Shown here piece by piece: positions 50,708 to 63,190 of a DNA stretch of 64,000 bases. Source of the stretch: Paragordius varius (lineage: Eukaryota > Nematomorpha); assembly GCA_964247055.1 (NCBI GenBank), contig OZ176056.1, positions 7,068,001 through 7,132,000 of the forward strand, read 5' to 3'. Below the pieces are notes generated by a model. That model saw nothing but the letters and a program-made list of their open reading frames with translations, had not been told where the DNA came from and did no database searches. Within the stretch, counting starts at the first letter, position 1. Every line of letters starts with the position of its first letter. A program made the translations under genes and the position numbers.

Positions 50708-53700
50708 GGAAAAGATTGCGATATATTTACTTCAAAAAATCATTAAATGCATTGGCAACTTGTATTTTATTAACACTAATACTTTCACCCATACAAAAAT
50801 AATTTTTTTTAACTGGCTGGTGGTAGATCCAACAATATACGAGTATATTGTGGAAATAAATTTTAAACTGACTAATTTGGAATAACATGCACTTATTCTC
50901 AATCATACAATGGCTAAATAATACAAAATGTTTATATAGTTTCTTTGAAATAACACATAGAAATTATGTTGATAATTTTTATCAGGATTATTTCGGTTTT
51001 AAGAAATTAACAAAAAAAATCTACATTTTTTTTTAATTTCTATCATCTTCTGATTCATAGTAAATTTATACAATATATTATAATCTGAATATTTGTGCAA
51101 ATTTTAATTTATGTTTTTTATGTTTCAAAACGAATTCTAAATTTATATATTTTCATATGCATATGTATGTTGTTTCTTAATAAATATATCATCAAAAAAT
51201 ATTAATTTATTTTTCTTTTATATTTATTGGGGTCGCCAAGAAATTTGCGATCATAAATGGGGTCGCGACTCACAAAATTTTAAGAAGCCCTGGTGTAGGG
51301 TATCGCCGTTCTGTATTAGTGTCAGTGGTAGGTGCTATAGTGGGTGTTTGTTGGGATGGCAACTCAATGATGGGTTCCGAGGGTTGAGGCGGATGTAAGG
51401 TCGGGGCTTCGGTCGTGGCAGTAGGGTACCTAACAAGGTCATGCGATGGTGGAGTTTCTTCGGGTGAAATTGTCATACCCATTATTCTTTCGCCTCCTTC
51501 CCTTGGTCTCAGTTAATCTGCGTGTTTTCGGATGATTTTGTTATCATCTTGTATTTCATACGAGAGTAATCCGAGTCGTTTATTTATAATTCCTTCTCCC
51601 CAACCATTCGCTAGTTCATTTTTTATGTATTTTCCGTTTTCAGGGTATTCGTGATTAGGTTGTACATCGTCTAAGAAGTCTGTTTGTTTATATTGTAGCC
51701 ATGTGATTGGATTGGGTAGGGTACGTTTTAAAAAAAGTTGAGCGGGACATGTATTTGTAGCACTGTGTATGTTAGTGCGGTATCCCCAAAGCATGTTATT
51801 ATTTTTGAATGTGGGTCATCGTCTTCTGCTGACCGATAATGTGTTTTTAGGGTATATATTACTCGTTCCACCATTCCGTTAGTTTACTCACTTTTTTATG
51901 TCGCTTTCCTAGTTGTGCCAAAAGACTATTTGGTTTGCTTGTTCGTACATTGCTTTGAATCCGGGGTGTCCGACGTGTAATAATTGCAAGATATTTATTT
52001 TTTGAGAATCGGGAATTATTAATCTATCATGCCAATATAACCCGTATGTATTTTCAATTTCATTTCTAAAACTGTGGAATGGATGTAATATTTTATTAGA
52101 CCGGTTGTTTGTTCTTAGTGCCCTTATTACCTATTTTAATACAGGGTCGGTTTCTGGCTTCTAATATGGTCACGATTTATATTGAATAGAATACTATTGG
52201 CAAATCTTACATATTCTGCTGTTTGAAAGCTTTCCGTGTCTTGTTGTTGTGGTTCTGTCGGCATGCGGGACAATGGATCTGAAATGTTTTCATGACTTTT
52301 AATGTACCGTAGATTGTAATTAAATTGGCTAGCTTTATATATCCAACGTAGTAGCTTATTTTTATTTATTTGGTCGAATTTACGATTATTTCCAAACAGC
52401 TTTATTAGTGGTTTGTGATCAGTACGCAATTCAAACTTCTTCCCCGTAATATAGTTCTGAAATTTCAAAAGCGAAAAGTATGGCTTGTGATTCCTCTATC
52501 ACTGAATAATTTTCTTCGGGTTTAGACCACTTTCTAGATGCGTAGGCAATGGGTTTATTTATGCCCTCCTGCGTGGTCTGTAGTAACACTACTCGGTACC
52601 CTTTATTCGAGGCGTCTGTTTCGATTATTATAGGTAACCCAGGGTTGAACGGAGTTAGTTTAACAGTATGACATATTATTTTTCTGGCTCTGTTAAAATA
52701 GTCTTCGTGGTTTTTGGTCCATATCCAGGGTTTTTTATAACTGCTTATGTCGTGAAGTATAGCCAAACTTCCATGCAATTTCGGGAGGAATCGTGTGTGA
52801 AAATTTATTAAGCCTAAGAAGGACTTCAGTGTTGTTTTGTCACTGGGTCTTGGGAAGTCTTGTATGGCTTTAATTTTATCGGCAGCTGGTGATATGCCGT
52901 TTTTTGATATAACATATCCTAAATAACTTACAGACGGTTGAAAAAGTTTCAGTTTGCTTTTACTTAATTTTAAACCAGAATCGTCTAAACGCTTAAATAC
53001 CTTTCTAAGTTTCTTTTATGTTCGTTTCGGGTTTTTTCTGTTATTAAAATATCGTCTAAATATACAGCTGTTCCTGAGCAGTCACCTAAAATCTTATCCA
53101 TGAATCTTTGAAAAATGCAAGGGGCGCTTGTTAGGCCAAAGGGAAGCCTTTTATATGTAAAATACCCTAGGGGTGTGGTAATTGTTAGTAAATTTTGACT
53201 TTCTTGATCTATTGGCAATTGCAGATAGGCGTCTTTCAAATCGATTACCGAAAATGATTCTCCTAATCCTATTTTGGAAACTAATTCGTCAAATGTCGGT
53301 ATATTATGACTGTCATCTACTAGATGTGGATTTATAGTAACACCATAATCTGCACATAACCTTAGAGAACCATTCGCTTTTGTTATACAAACAATAGGGG
53401 CGGCCCAGGTTACTTTCTCAGTCGTAGGGTATAATGGTTTGATCATGTCCGCTTCTAAAAGTCTCTTAATTTCAGAGTCGACTTTTTCTTTTAACGGTAT
53501 TAGGATGCGGCGACACTTAAAAATTTTTGGTTTTGTATTGTTTTTTAAAAAAAGTTTGAAAGGAGTTCCCGTGAAACACCCTAACTTTTCACAAAAAAGT
53601 GAATTAAATTTATTAACAAGTGAATTTTCCTCAAATATATTAATATTAAAACATTTACGACTATTTATCAACTGTTTTATGGCATTCGGGAATTCTCGTA

Positions 53701-53898
53701 GCCAATCCCAACCAAGAATTGGGGCCTTCTTGCCGCTTACAACCATACACGCCAAAGATTTTGTTTCACCATCGCATTGTACCGTGACCATACAACTACC
53801 CTTGGAATTGATTATTTGTCCACCATAGCTAAACAAATCTGGGCCTGTTTGTTGCAACTCGAGCTCCCCAATTTTTTTCCACGCTTGACAATCAATTA

Positions 53899-55021
53899 CA
53901 CTAGACAACAATTTTTTCTGCCACTCGAGTTTTTTGCATTTTTTGATATTTAATATCATTTTAACAATAAATCTGAAATAAATATTATAACTCGTTTGAA
54001 GAATTTTGTATAATTTGATTTTTTTGATTATGCGCCCTCTTTATCAAAATTTTACTAAAAAATGTTTTTCTTTGAAAATATACAAGTAATGCCCATTTGT
54101 AATATATCATTCGAAAGAGTATTAAAAACTCTATAAAATGTATATTAATATGTATTACATCGACAGTTAATATTGGACACAAAGAGCGACAAACGCGCGA
54201 AGCGAGAGCATTTTTTTTAATTATTATATTTTTAAAACTAATGGATGAAAATAGCTCAAACTTTGTTTAGATGGAGATGAATGTCCAAAAAAGATAACAC
54301 AAAAAAGTTTTTTTTGATTAAAACATTTTTTATTGCTTTTATGTCACTCAAAACAGCCATTTTTAAGTTTTTTGTTTTTTAAAAAGTACCATCTCATCAA
54401 TATTAATTTATTTTCTTTACAAGGCTGATAATTTCGAAAATTTAAAGATAAAAACAAATTTTAAGGTATTTTTGATCTTTTATAGCCATTATGGAATAGA
54501 TTTACAGTTATAACTATGCATTTTAGATCCACTAGGTAAAATATTCATGATAATAATAATTTTTATTAAAAAAGCAAACCAAAAGCTTTTTCAAACATTT
54601 TTTTAAATTAAATACTAATATAACCGTAATAATAATATTAAAATAATTTATATGATTTACAAATTAGTTTGTCTGCGAAAATTCTTGACTTATTTAAGGA
54701 TTGGAAATTTTGACCATTTAAATCCAAATAACTTTTACATCCGATGGATTTAAATGACTTACTAGCATTTAAAAGATGCAGTTTTTTGCGCTCTTTCGAA
54801 TGATATAAAATACATGGCTTCATATCTAAAACTTTAAATTTTCGAAATTTCGAGTTTAATGTTAAATCGGGGCCAAAAATTATCGATAAACTCTAATATA
54901 AAAAAATTCTTCCATGTAAGACCAATTTTCTTTTCAGATATACTAATTATGTACTTTAATGAAATAAATTTTAAATTTGCAAGAATGGCAGTTAAAAAAA
55001 GTTAAAATTTGTTGTCTAGTG
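53899..55021. mobile_element. CACTA-ended non-autonomous DNA transposon
   Basis: A 1,123-bp insertion in gypsy copy 2, absent from the matching place in copy 1. The termini are CACTAGACAACAATTTT and, inverted, AAAATTTGTTGTCTAGTG, flanked by TTA on both sides (53896-53898, 55022-55024). CACTA ends with a 3-bp duplication suggest the CACTA/Mirage/Chapaev group. No long open frame is present. A truncated relative lies at 22415-22634. Confidence 0.8.
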
Positions 55022-55817
55022 TTATAGATACGCTTGAACCTGTTCTATAATCATGCGTATTGGTTTGCCATTTATTATTATTGCTATCTTGGGGGTGGCT
55101 ACAGATTCAACATGCTGAACGTTGCTAATCCTCTTCTTCTTACAGCACGGTTGGAAGTGATTCGCCTTGGCATTTATAACATTGTTTGCCCCAAGCTGGG
55201 CATCTGCCGGGTGCAGATCTAACCCGCAGAATTGACATTTGTTTTGGTATTTCCCAGCTGTAGTCTGCAATATCTGGCCATCTATTGTTGTTAGTTGATG
55301 TGCTTTTCATAATTGAGGGCAATGTCTACCACTTGTTTTAGGGTCACAGTTTCGTTTCTCCACATCGCATTGGGGAATCTAGTAAACAGATCTAGTTCTA
55401 ATTTTTCCACTCCCAGGCCTGCAATGAACACGTCGCGCATTTTTTCATCGATGTCAAGCTTGAAGTTGCATTTTGCGGCTTCGATTTTGGAAATTCCGTA
55501 AATGTTTCAGTTTCTTTCCGACGAAGTTTTACCAAATTGATGGCCTGGATTATATTTGTCCTATTCGATTCGTAAATTTTCCTGCCGGCTTCAATGATGT
55601 CCGGCCAGGAGGTATTATCAAGCGAATTTGAAAGGAATTGTTCGAATTTCTTTGTGACCGACATTCCTGCGTAAGCGAGAAATAACGTCTTGCTATTGTT
55701 GTCGTTTGCTGTCATGTTTTTTGCAGCTAGCATTCGGTGATGTATAAAACGTATCGGTGAATTCCTTTTCATCAAAACTTTCCAGAGAAATTTTTGCCAG
55801 GTTCATTATCGCGCCAA

Positions 55818-58523
55818 TGATAGATTTAAGGTTATATAACACAGAATAATAGAAGTAAGATATATTAAACAGAAAACATTTATTAAAATACCAGAAATCA
55901 AAACATGTGTGTGTGATATTATAATACAGCAATGATATACTAACTATTTTGCTTGAAGCTACAATTAACATTAACTAGGTGTATAACTAAGAGTTATAAG
56001 TGTTTACAATTATATAGGTGCGTTGGTGTCTACGACAGTAGGATCTAACTCAGTGATACTCAAACCGCGGCTCGCGGGCCGCATGCTGCTTTTAGAGTGC
56101 TATGAAATTGCCCTATGGCCATATTGATACCCAATTATTTTTTTTATTGATGAATTTCTAAAATATACATAAACGAATTTTCGCTTATTTTAATATTAAT
56201 TTATTTTATTTAGATTCAATTTTGGTAATTTATATTTACCGAATATGAAATGTAGAAAAATTTCTACTGATTTCAAAATTTTGGCACACTTGTTTTTGTT
56301 TCTGTATTCTATTTTCTTTTCTATTTTGAAATTTTTATTGCATTCCTTTTTGTATTTTAGCAAGCCTTTCACCCAAACTTGCCTATACATATTCTTTTCA
56401 TTGCTATCCTGCATCATTTTTTATAACTCATTCCCATAAAATATTTTTCAAATCAACATTATTCAATTTCGACCTGTTTTTTTCTATCATAATTCAAATT
56501 ATATTCCCATTTTTTAAAAAATAGTTTACGTAATATTCAAAGGATGACATTTAATGCTAAAAAACGTAAATCATCCGATGATAATCACTCCTTTATAAAA
56601 GAATGAAAAAATTTGTAGTTTTAAATAAAAATGTTGTTACCTGCCTTAAATGTAAGGACAACATAATTATAAAAAAATACAATATTGAAAGACATTTTAC
56701 AGTCCATCCTTCTCATAAACCAAAAAATTATGAGGAAAGAAACGAAAAATATAAATTAAGGATTTATAAAGATAAATCTATTATGTCCATAGCTTTCGCC
56801 CATGAAAAAGCTGACTCATTATCCACTTAGGAAATTTGCTATATTTTAGGAAAATATATAAAACCGTTTACTGATTCCCAACTATTTGAATGTCTAATAA
56901 ATGGTGGCACTTTTTGATTTGATAAATTCCATAATAAAGATCAAATCATGAGACAATTATAAAACTTCATTTTGATTCAACATGTGCTAGATGCATTGAT
57001 GATATGTCTAAATATATTTTTAACAATACATTATTGGCTCTGAAAAACTACTTTAGTATTGCTATTGATTCTAGCACTGATATTAGTACAACACCTCAAT
57101 GTGCGCTCTTAGTGAGATTTTGCAACGACAATATAATCGACGAGGAATATTTAAAAATTTACCAATGAATAATACCACGAAAGGAAGTGGTTTTTTCGAA
57201 ATAATTAGCATTTTTTTCTATATAATGGAATGGCTATGAAAAAATTAGTTTCGATCTGCACAGATGGCTGTCCCTCTATGATTGGAATAGACAAAGGATT
57301 TATTCCTCTTTGGAAACACAAATATAATTTGCAAAATATTTTATCCTTTTACATTCATCAGCAAAACTTGTTTTCGCGTGTAAAAAGGGAATCACTTAAA
57401 TTAATAATTAAAACGGTTTTGGATATGGTTAACCACATTCGTGGCAAATAATTCAACCGCCGTAAATTCAAAAACCTTTTAAAAAATATCCACAGTGAGT
57501 TTGACAATATTCGATTGCACACCGCTGCAAGATGGCTACTTAGCAATGATTAAAATAGATTTTTTGTTTTAAGACATGAAATTCTATTATTTAGGAAAGA
57601 TAACAGAAAGTTGAAGAAGAAATTAATAGTGCCAAATGGTGGGTTTTTTTAGCCCACCTTTGCGACATTAATTATAAACTTAGTTTTTTTAGGGAGCAAA
57701 ATAATAACCAAATTTGCCAATCAAATATTTGCTTTTGAAGAAAACAAGATTTCATAAATAAAACACACCTATATTTTCCAACACTTAAAACGATTCATAA
57801 AGGAAATATGGAATTTACCGCCGAGATTATTTAATAATAGACAATCATTTAGCATTTTTATCTAATAAGATGAAACTCAGATTTTATGAATTAGAAATAT
57901 TAAAAATTGCTTAATACTTGTTGAAAATCCATGGCATATGGATATATCCAATATTAAGCAAATTAAGAATTTCGGTTATGATTGGCGCATATCATTGAAG
58001 GATTCATAGATTTTAAAAATGATTCCAATTTGGAGGCTATATTCAAGGAGAATCGTAGAGAAGAAAAGATATGTAAGGTTTTGGCAAGATGTTCCAAATG
58101 AATAAGATAATATAAAAAAATGTGCTCAAGTTATCCTAGTTGTGTTTCCCTCAACTTACATGCGTAAGACGGCATATTCAAAAAAATTATGCCTAGAATT
58201 CATACGGAAATCGATTAATTGATGATTATGGACGACGTATTAAGTTCGCCTGTCATGAGGCGAAACCAAATTTGTCAAAAATTATTGGTTAATATCAAAA
58301 TAAATGTTGATATCAATACTTTAATTTTTTGAAATAAATGGTGCAAAACGAGTTATTAGCTGGATTTACATGCGATCCGCAAAATCATTATAGTGTAGTC
58401 TATAAATATGTGCATATGTGTCAAATAGCTATGGAATTGTCTTTATAAGGTTCATGGCCCTCGAAAAAAAATTTATTTGGCCCGTCAAATTTTTTTGGTG
58501 AGTACCACTGATCTAACTTAACA
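55818..58523 (-). repeat. 5' LTR of gypsy copy 2, interrupted
   Basis: LTR sequence at 55818-56050 continues at 58519-58523 after removal of the hAT element and one copy of its ATCTAACT duplication. Just inside it lies the primer-binding-site-like TGGCGCGATA in element sense. Confidence 0.85.
56051..58510 (+). mobile_element. hAT transposon 2 with 8-bp target duplication
   Basis: A 2.46-kb element starting CAGTGATACTCAAACC and ending GGTGAGTACCACTG, flanked by ATCTAACT (56043-56050, 58511-58518). It lies inside the 5' LTR of gypsy copy 2. It encodes remnants of a BED-type hAT transposase: a finger block at 56603-56827 (VTCLKCKDN, then ERHFTVHPSH) and ICTDGCPSMIGIDKGF at 57243-57300, with many stops between. 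Subterminal GGCTCGCGGGCCGCATG is shared with the short derivative at 28050-28215. Confidence 0.92.
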
Positions 58524-59069
58524 ATGGTCCACCTCGTAATATACCAGAAATTAAAGGGAATCGTCTTCAACGTTCTTTGGATATTTTGGAGTGCAAATTT
58601 TATAATGCTAAACGTAAATAATCGATTCGAATCACTAATGCAATCATACCCAACCTATAAATTTATTAGACCAGATTATTGGAATATCCTGAAAATAATC
58701 TATTATTTTCACAATATATTACAAAAACACATTTGATATCTAGTTTACCCAAACCTTATTCCGATCACAAACTTGGAGAGAATAAGTATAATATTTTTGT
58801 TGCTAATATTGTTCATGCATTTAAGCATAAAATATATCAAAGTAATGCACATAGAAATAAGGATTTACAGCGGATTGTGCTTAATATCTGCTTGTCTAAC
58901 GCAATCAATCAAAATTATTGCTAAAAGCTATGGTAAATTTAATGGTTTTACCAATATTTTTAAAAAATATGAATATAATTTACAGAATATGTTTTGGCCT
59001 AAGATATATCGGGCTGATAAAGAATCCTATATTAATATCTATATAAACTTTATGGGATATTACCTCTGA
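58524..59069 (+). pseudogene. Coding-like stretch, unrecognised
   Basis: Immediately outside the gypsy LTR, the plus strand has three coding-like blocks in changing frames: PRNIPEIKGNRLQRSLDILE (58531-58590), a block with SLPKPYSDHKLGENKYN and AHRNKDLQRIVLNICLSN (about 58745-58915), and NMFWPKIYRADKESYIN (about 58986-59036). Composition looks protein-coding, and breaks suggest a relic or missed introns. I do not recognise the family. It could be an older transposon into which the gypsy element jumped, or 5' exons of the neighbouring mRpS30 gene. Confidence 0.35.
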
Positions 59070-59135
59070 TTTTCAATAACAATTCTTACTATTATAATCT
59101 TGATAGTCATATTTTGGCTTTATCGATTTATATTA

Positions 59136-59457
59136 CAATTTATTCAAATTGATAATTACTTCGAACAAATCAAATTCACCCTTGAACAATTCAAATTCAC
59201 TATAAAAATAAATTATGTGTTTTCGGGCTAATATAACTCATCATCAATATTATATATATTTTTGTAGCTTATTATTCTCAGCATTATGTTAATATTAAAG
59301 AGAATTTCATATTTTAAAAATTTAAAAGATAAAGTTAATTTTTAATCTTAAAAGACACTTAATTTGTTTGAGGGTAAATTTTAATTGTGCAGAGTTGAAT
59401 TTAAATTGTTCAAGGGTGAATTTGATTTGTTTAAGCGTGAATTTGAGCTGTAAATGG
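59136..59457. mobile_element. TA-flanked MITE, copy D
   Basis: A 322-bp copy of the tandem-unit MITE, the only one outside bestrophin. The left inverted repeat is decayed; the right ends GAGCTGTAAATGG. The core phrase CTAATATAACTCATCAT has the same orientation as copy A. It lies about 390 bp upstream of the first recognised mRpS30 exon. Confidence 0.8.
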
Positions 59458-59851
59458 TATAATATCGTTTTTTGAAAATCAAACAACCATATTTAAATTT
59501 TTAGCTATTTTTTGTGATTATTTACAATAATATATTGTAAAATTCTTAAAAGTTTACTCTCTCATACAATGCATATATTCGATTTTAGTTTTAAAAAATA
59601 TTTGTACTTTTTTTAAATCGTGGTTATCTCCACCTAAGAATTCTCTCTTGGATCTTTATATTTTAATATAATGAATTCAGTTTTCTTTAACTGATGTACC
59701 TTCAGTTTGTATGTAAAATCGACTGAATGTATTTTTGACCAGGCACTTTTTGGCACCATCCTATTTTCCCTTTCGCTCAGTAATCTAATCATTTTTCAAC
59801 AAGAATTTTGCATAAAAAACATTTATAATTTTATTTTATTATTTTATGATA

Positions 59852-62629
59852 GATTGATCAAAATGTCATGTAGTGGAGGATATATAAGGCCCGTTTCACA
59901 TATTCGAGCGTATTGGTCAGATGAATGCGCCCTCGCATATAATTATTCAACCACCCTTGACTGCAATATAGGATTACCTTATCCTTTAACACTTTTTGGA
60001 AAAAAATATCAAAAATTATAATGTTTTACGTAAAACTAGCTGTACGGGAGTTTTATTTTGATGTGTTTGATCAAAAGTTACCTAACTTTTAATTTTAGAT
60101 TTATTAAATTTTATATTATTGATTGCCGCTTATTCTGGGAATATTTATCTTTAAAATGTTTGTTTTTTATAATTATCGAAAAAATTGAAAAGTATATTTT
60201 TTTGACAAAAACATAACGCGGAATCATATAGATAGGGTTAAATTTAACCAGTATCGTTTTATAATTATAAATTCAAATTTTTAATAACTAAAAAATGGTT
60301 TATAATAAAGATTGTTCCACTTGATTCGGAATCAGTAAGGGGTGACGTTGAAATGTTTAATTACAATCCTGTGTACTTTGGAAATACTGAAAAGGTTTCT
60401 TGGTTTCCAAAACCTGGTAATTTTATACGTTTATCAGTATCGTCTTCCAAAATATTTGCTATTTTATATTTTTTAAAATTTGAAACAAAAATAATAAGTA
60501 TGGATTATATTTAACGTTAACATTTAAACGGATCTGACTTGGTAATTTAGTGATGCATTTTAATTAACTATCCATATGTTAACCGGTTCTTTTGTCAAAA
60601 ACAAATATTTTTAAAAAAAATTCTGATTTTATTAAAATTATTTTTACGATGAATTTATTTATTGCCGACTAATCTTAATTTTTTATATCCTTTTTGGGGG
60701 GAGTTAGGCTTTTCAAAGGACCATGATACCGTATATTACCGTACTATGCATAGACTTGGACGTCGAAAGGGTGATCCTATCAGAGCAGATATTGAAGCCA
60801 ATAGTAAAGCAAATCAACACTTGACTAATAGCGTTCTCCTTCCTTACATATTATTTCATACCTCTGAGCCATTTAACACAGCCCCTGGTCTACCTATATA
60901 CAGTCAATTGAATCATAAGCCAACAGTGAGAGTTATATCCCGGCCAAACCCATGAATGAATATGAAAGAATAATGGGTGGTGAACAATTGACTACGCAAG
61001 AAGTTAAACCATTAAATCAGTTTAAGGGCATTTACTTAGACACTAATAATGATGATGATGGTACTAAAACCACTTTATATCATACACCACGGGCCTTGGC
61101 TCGTATACATGCTAACAATATGCTTCACAATTTTACATGGTTAAATGCAGCAACGTATTATTTGGGTTTGAATTTTTGTTTACAATAAAAAAATTGAATT
61201 GATAAACTAATTATTGATATGATATTTTATAAAAAAACTACAAATAATAATTAGATATTGAAATGAAATTTTTTTATTCAACAGTATATTATTAACCATA
61301 TCTATCGATTTTGCTAGGTAACATAGTAAATGATAACAGGCAGCAACACATTTCGTTATTTTACATATAACTTTTAACTATTACATCTAATAAGGTTTTA
61401 CACCATTTAATGAATTAACTTATCCCCTCACTACACAATCAATTGTGACTGATGGAAGGCTTTGGAATTTTTATGTGTATCAACTCAATACAAATCATTT
61501 ATGGATGAAAGATAGGCCAGATTTTGATCCACGTCAAGAAAGTTATAAACGCAAAATAGCCGACCAAAATAATGAACCCTTTTGGAATGATAAATTTTTG
61601 GAAGAACATCGTATGTTTTATATACATATTCATCGTATAATGTACAACACATCTAAATGGATTTTCGACAAAACCGAATTATATATATATATATATATAT
61701 ATATACAGGAAATAATTTGATGGTTTTTCGATACATTTTTGATGACATTTTTCGGCTAATATATTTAATCAAATTTTTAAAGTTTTTCTTTAAAGTTAAA
61801 ACAATCAAAAAAACTTAATAAGTTTTGGCCCAGTCAATAAATATTTAAATATACCTTCATTTTTTAATATTTATATTTTTTTAGATTTTATTGCTTTTTA
61901 TCAATGTCTTTTGAGATCAAAAAGTTGTTGTAAAAAATATTTTTTTGGAGAATAAATTGGGTCAGAGTTTAGTCATCTATTTTTTTAATTAAATATAAAT
62001 TCATATATTTTACTTAAATAAAATGGCTTATTATTAATATTATTTGACGATTTAAGATTACAGAGAGATATTTCTACAAAAAATAAAACCAAAATATATA
62101 TTCTTCGCAAAAATCAGTTGTGGGCCAGTCGATTTGTGCGTTTATATGGACCTCAAAACGACACATCTTTTAATGAAAGACGTAACTTATGTTGGCACCA
62201 TGGAGAAAAATTATTTGATTATATTACGGATGATGATCAAGTTTTAATTTTGATCTGGGAATTTGTTAAATCGTCAAGATTAAATTTAATTTTTTTACCT
62301 ATTTCCTTTTGATTAAAAATAAAATCTAAGTTAAAATTTGTAATACAATTTTCTTGAGTTAATTATTGTTTGGTTATGTTTTACAATTAAGTTAGTTGCA
62401 AATTAATGGTTTTAGAACTTTCACTATTTTCGTATATTTTTAATTAATTGCCTGTTAATGTGAAATATATAATATTTCTTTCATTTAGGTAATTGGATAT
62501 AATCCAGAAATATTGAATATGTGCTTCAGTTTTTTTATGCAAAAACCAAACGCCAACCAAAATATATGGTACGATCCCTATCTTAATCCCACACCGGAAA
62601 CAATCGAAAATTATCAATATAAATATTAG
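59852..62629 (+). CDS. mRpS30: Mitochondrial ribosomal protein S30 (mL65)
   Basis: Component of the mitoribosome (mL65, mRpS30/PDCD9 family). Likely exons: about 59852-60029, 60311-60416, 60708-60925, 61021-61165, 61395-61610, 62068-62240, 62489-62629. Seen in family order: HIRAYWSDE, IVPLDSES, FNYNPVYFG, ALARIHANNMLHNFTWL, GFTPFNELTYPLTTQ, TDGRLWNFYVYQLNT, RRNLCWHHGEKLFDYI, and a final exon with GYNPEIL. The block ending YQLNT and the RNLCW block are the most telling. About 75 extra residues separate those two blocks compared with the human protein. The 5' exons were not found. In the first exon the frame fits only with a one-base shift in an A run near 60000, and the 95-nt intron at 60926-61020 could instead be coding with a shift; either assembly error or damage is possible. 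Confidence 0.78.
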
Positions 62630-62651
62630 CGCACGAAATATCAATAATAAT

Positions 62652-62657
62652 AATAAA
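62652..62657 (+). promoter_or_regulatory. Candidate polyadenylation signal of mRpS30
   Basis: AATAAA 23 nt after the mRpS30 stop codon. The hexamer is common by chance in such AT-rich DNA, so only its position supports it. Confidence 0.4.
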
Positions 62658-62762
62658 TTAATTTTTTCCGATATTTATTATTTCAGTTAGCAGACAAAAA
62701 AGGTATTTATGGCTTGTTGTAATGCATTAGCTATTTGAATCATCCGCTAAACATAATATATA

Positions 62763-62956
62763 CAGTATGAGTAAGTATACATTGCTAGTAAGTTATTAAT
62801 TATTGCCAAATAGTATATACAACAAAGGGCAGTATTATTGCCTTATATTTATTTTTTTCACTTTTTACTATTAATAGCTAATAATACTGCCCTATGTTGT
62901 ATATGCTGTTTGGCAAGAATTAACAACTTTCTATCAATGTATACTTATTCAAACTG
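62763..62956. mobile_element. Palindromic Tc1-type MITE
   Basis: A 194-bp foldback: left arm CAGTATGAGTAAGTATACAT, right arm its near-perfect inverse, arms of about 85-90 bp around a short AT-rich loop, flanked by TA on each side. CAGT ends and a TA duplication are usual for Tc1/mariner-related MITEs. It lies just downstream of mRpS30. Confidence 0.8.
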
Positions 62957-63079
62957 TATATATTTTATAGAATTGAAATTATACAGGCATAAAAATATAA
63001 AGACAAAATTTTTTTCAAAAATCAGCCATACTTAATTAAACCTTGATTTTTCTATATTAATTCTACATTTTACAATTTT

Positions 63080-63190
63080 AAAATATGTGATTGATTGTAC
63101 CAATATACATCTTATTTCATATTTTGCAATTTTAGACAATGATTTTTTTAAAAAAAATCAAGTAACATATTACGTTTTGTCCGTTATATA
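63080..63190. repeat. Dispersed repeat shared with bestrophin intron
   Basis: Resembles about 13635-13765 (shared order: CAATATACATC, TTTCATA, TTTGCAA, then ACGTTTTGT). No coding sequence; the family is unknown. Confidence 0.45.

Larger units (their letters stand above)
47011..51292 (+). mobile_element. hAT transposon 1 (ZBED/SCAND3-like), carrying a Penelope palindrome
   Basis: A 4.28-kb hAT element with ends CAGGGGTTCTTAAA and, inverted, TTTAAGAAGCCCTG, flanked by the 8-bp duplication GTGTAGGG (47003-47010, 51293-51300). Subterminal GGGTCGCGACCCC-type motifs lie at both ends. It encodes a BED-type hAT transposase (49461-50707) and was itself interrupted near 47383-49405 by an inverted pair of Penelope-like fragments. 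It sits in the 3' part of gypsy copy 2, so it is younger than that copy. Confidence 0.92.
46723..58523 (-). mobile_element. Ty3/gypsy LTR retrotransposon copy 2, broken and nested
   Basis: Second fossil copy of the same family, minus orientation. It has LTRs at 46723-46956 and 55818-58523 (the latter split by a hAT). Gag lies at about 55803-55025, protease and reverse transcriptase at about 53890-52780, RNase H at about 52780-52180, partial integrase at about 52150-51520, and the tail on both sides of the hAT at 47011-51292. The LTRs are about 94% alike by eye. Flanking ATGAT and ATGGT may be a decayed target duplication. It carries ten or more breaks and three later insertions (47011-51292, 53899-55021, 56051-58510), so it is long dead. 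Confidence 0.9.

Noticed and set aside
53439-53828. Plus-strand open frame of 129 codons
   Set aside because: Antisense of the reverse-transcriptase and protease region of gypsy copy 2.
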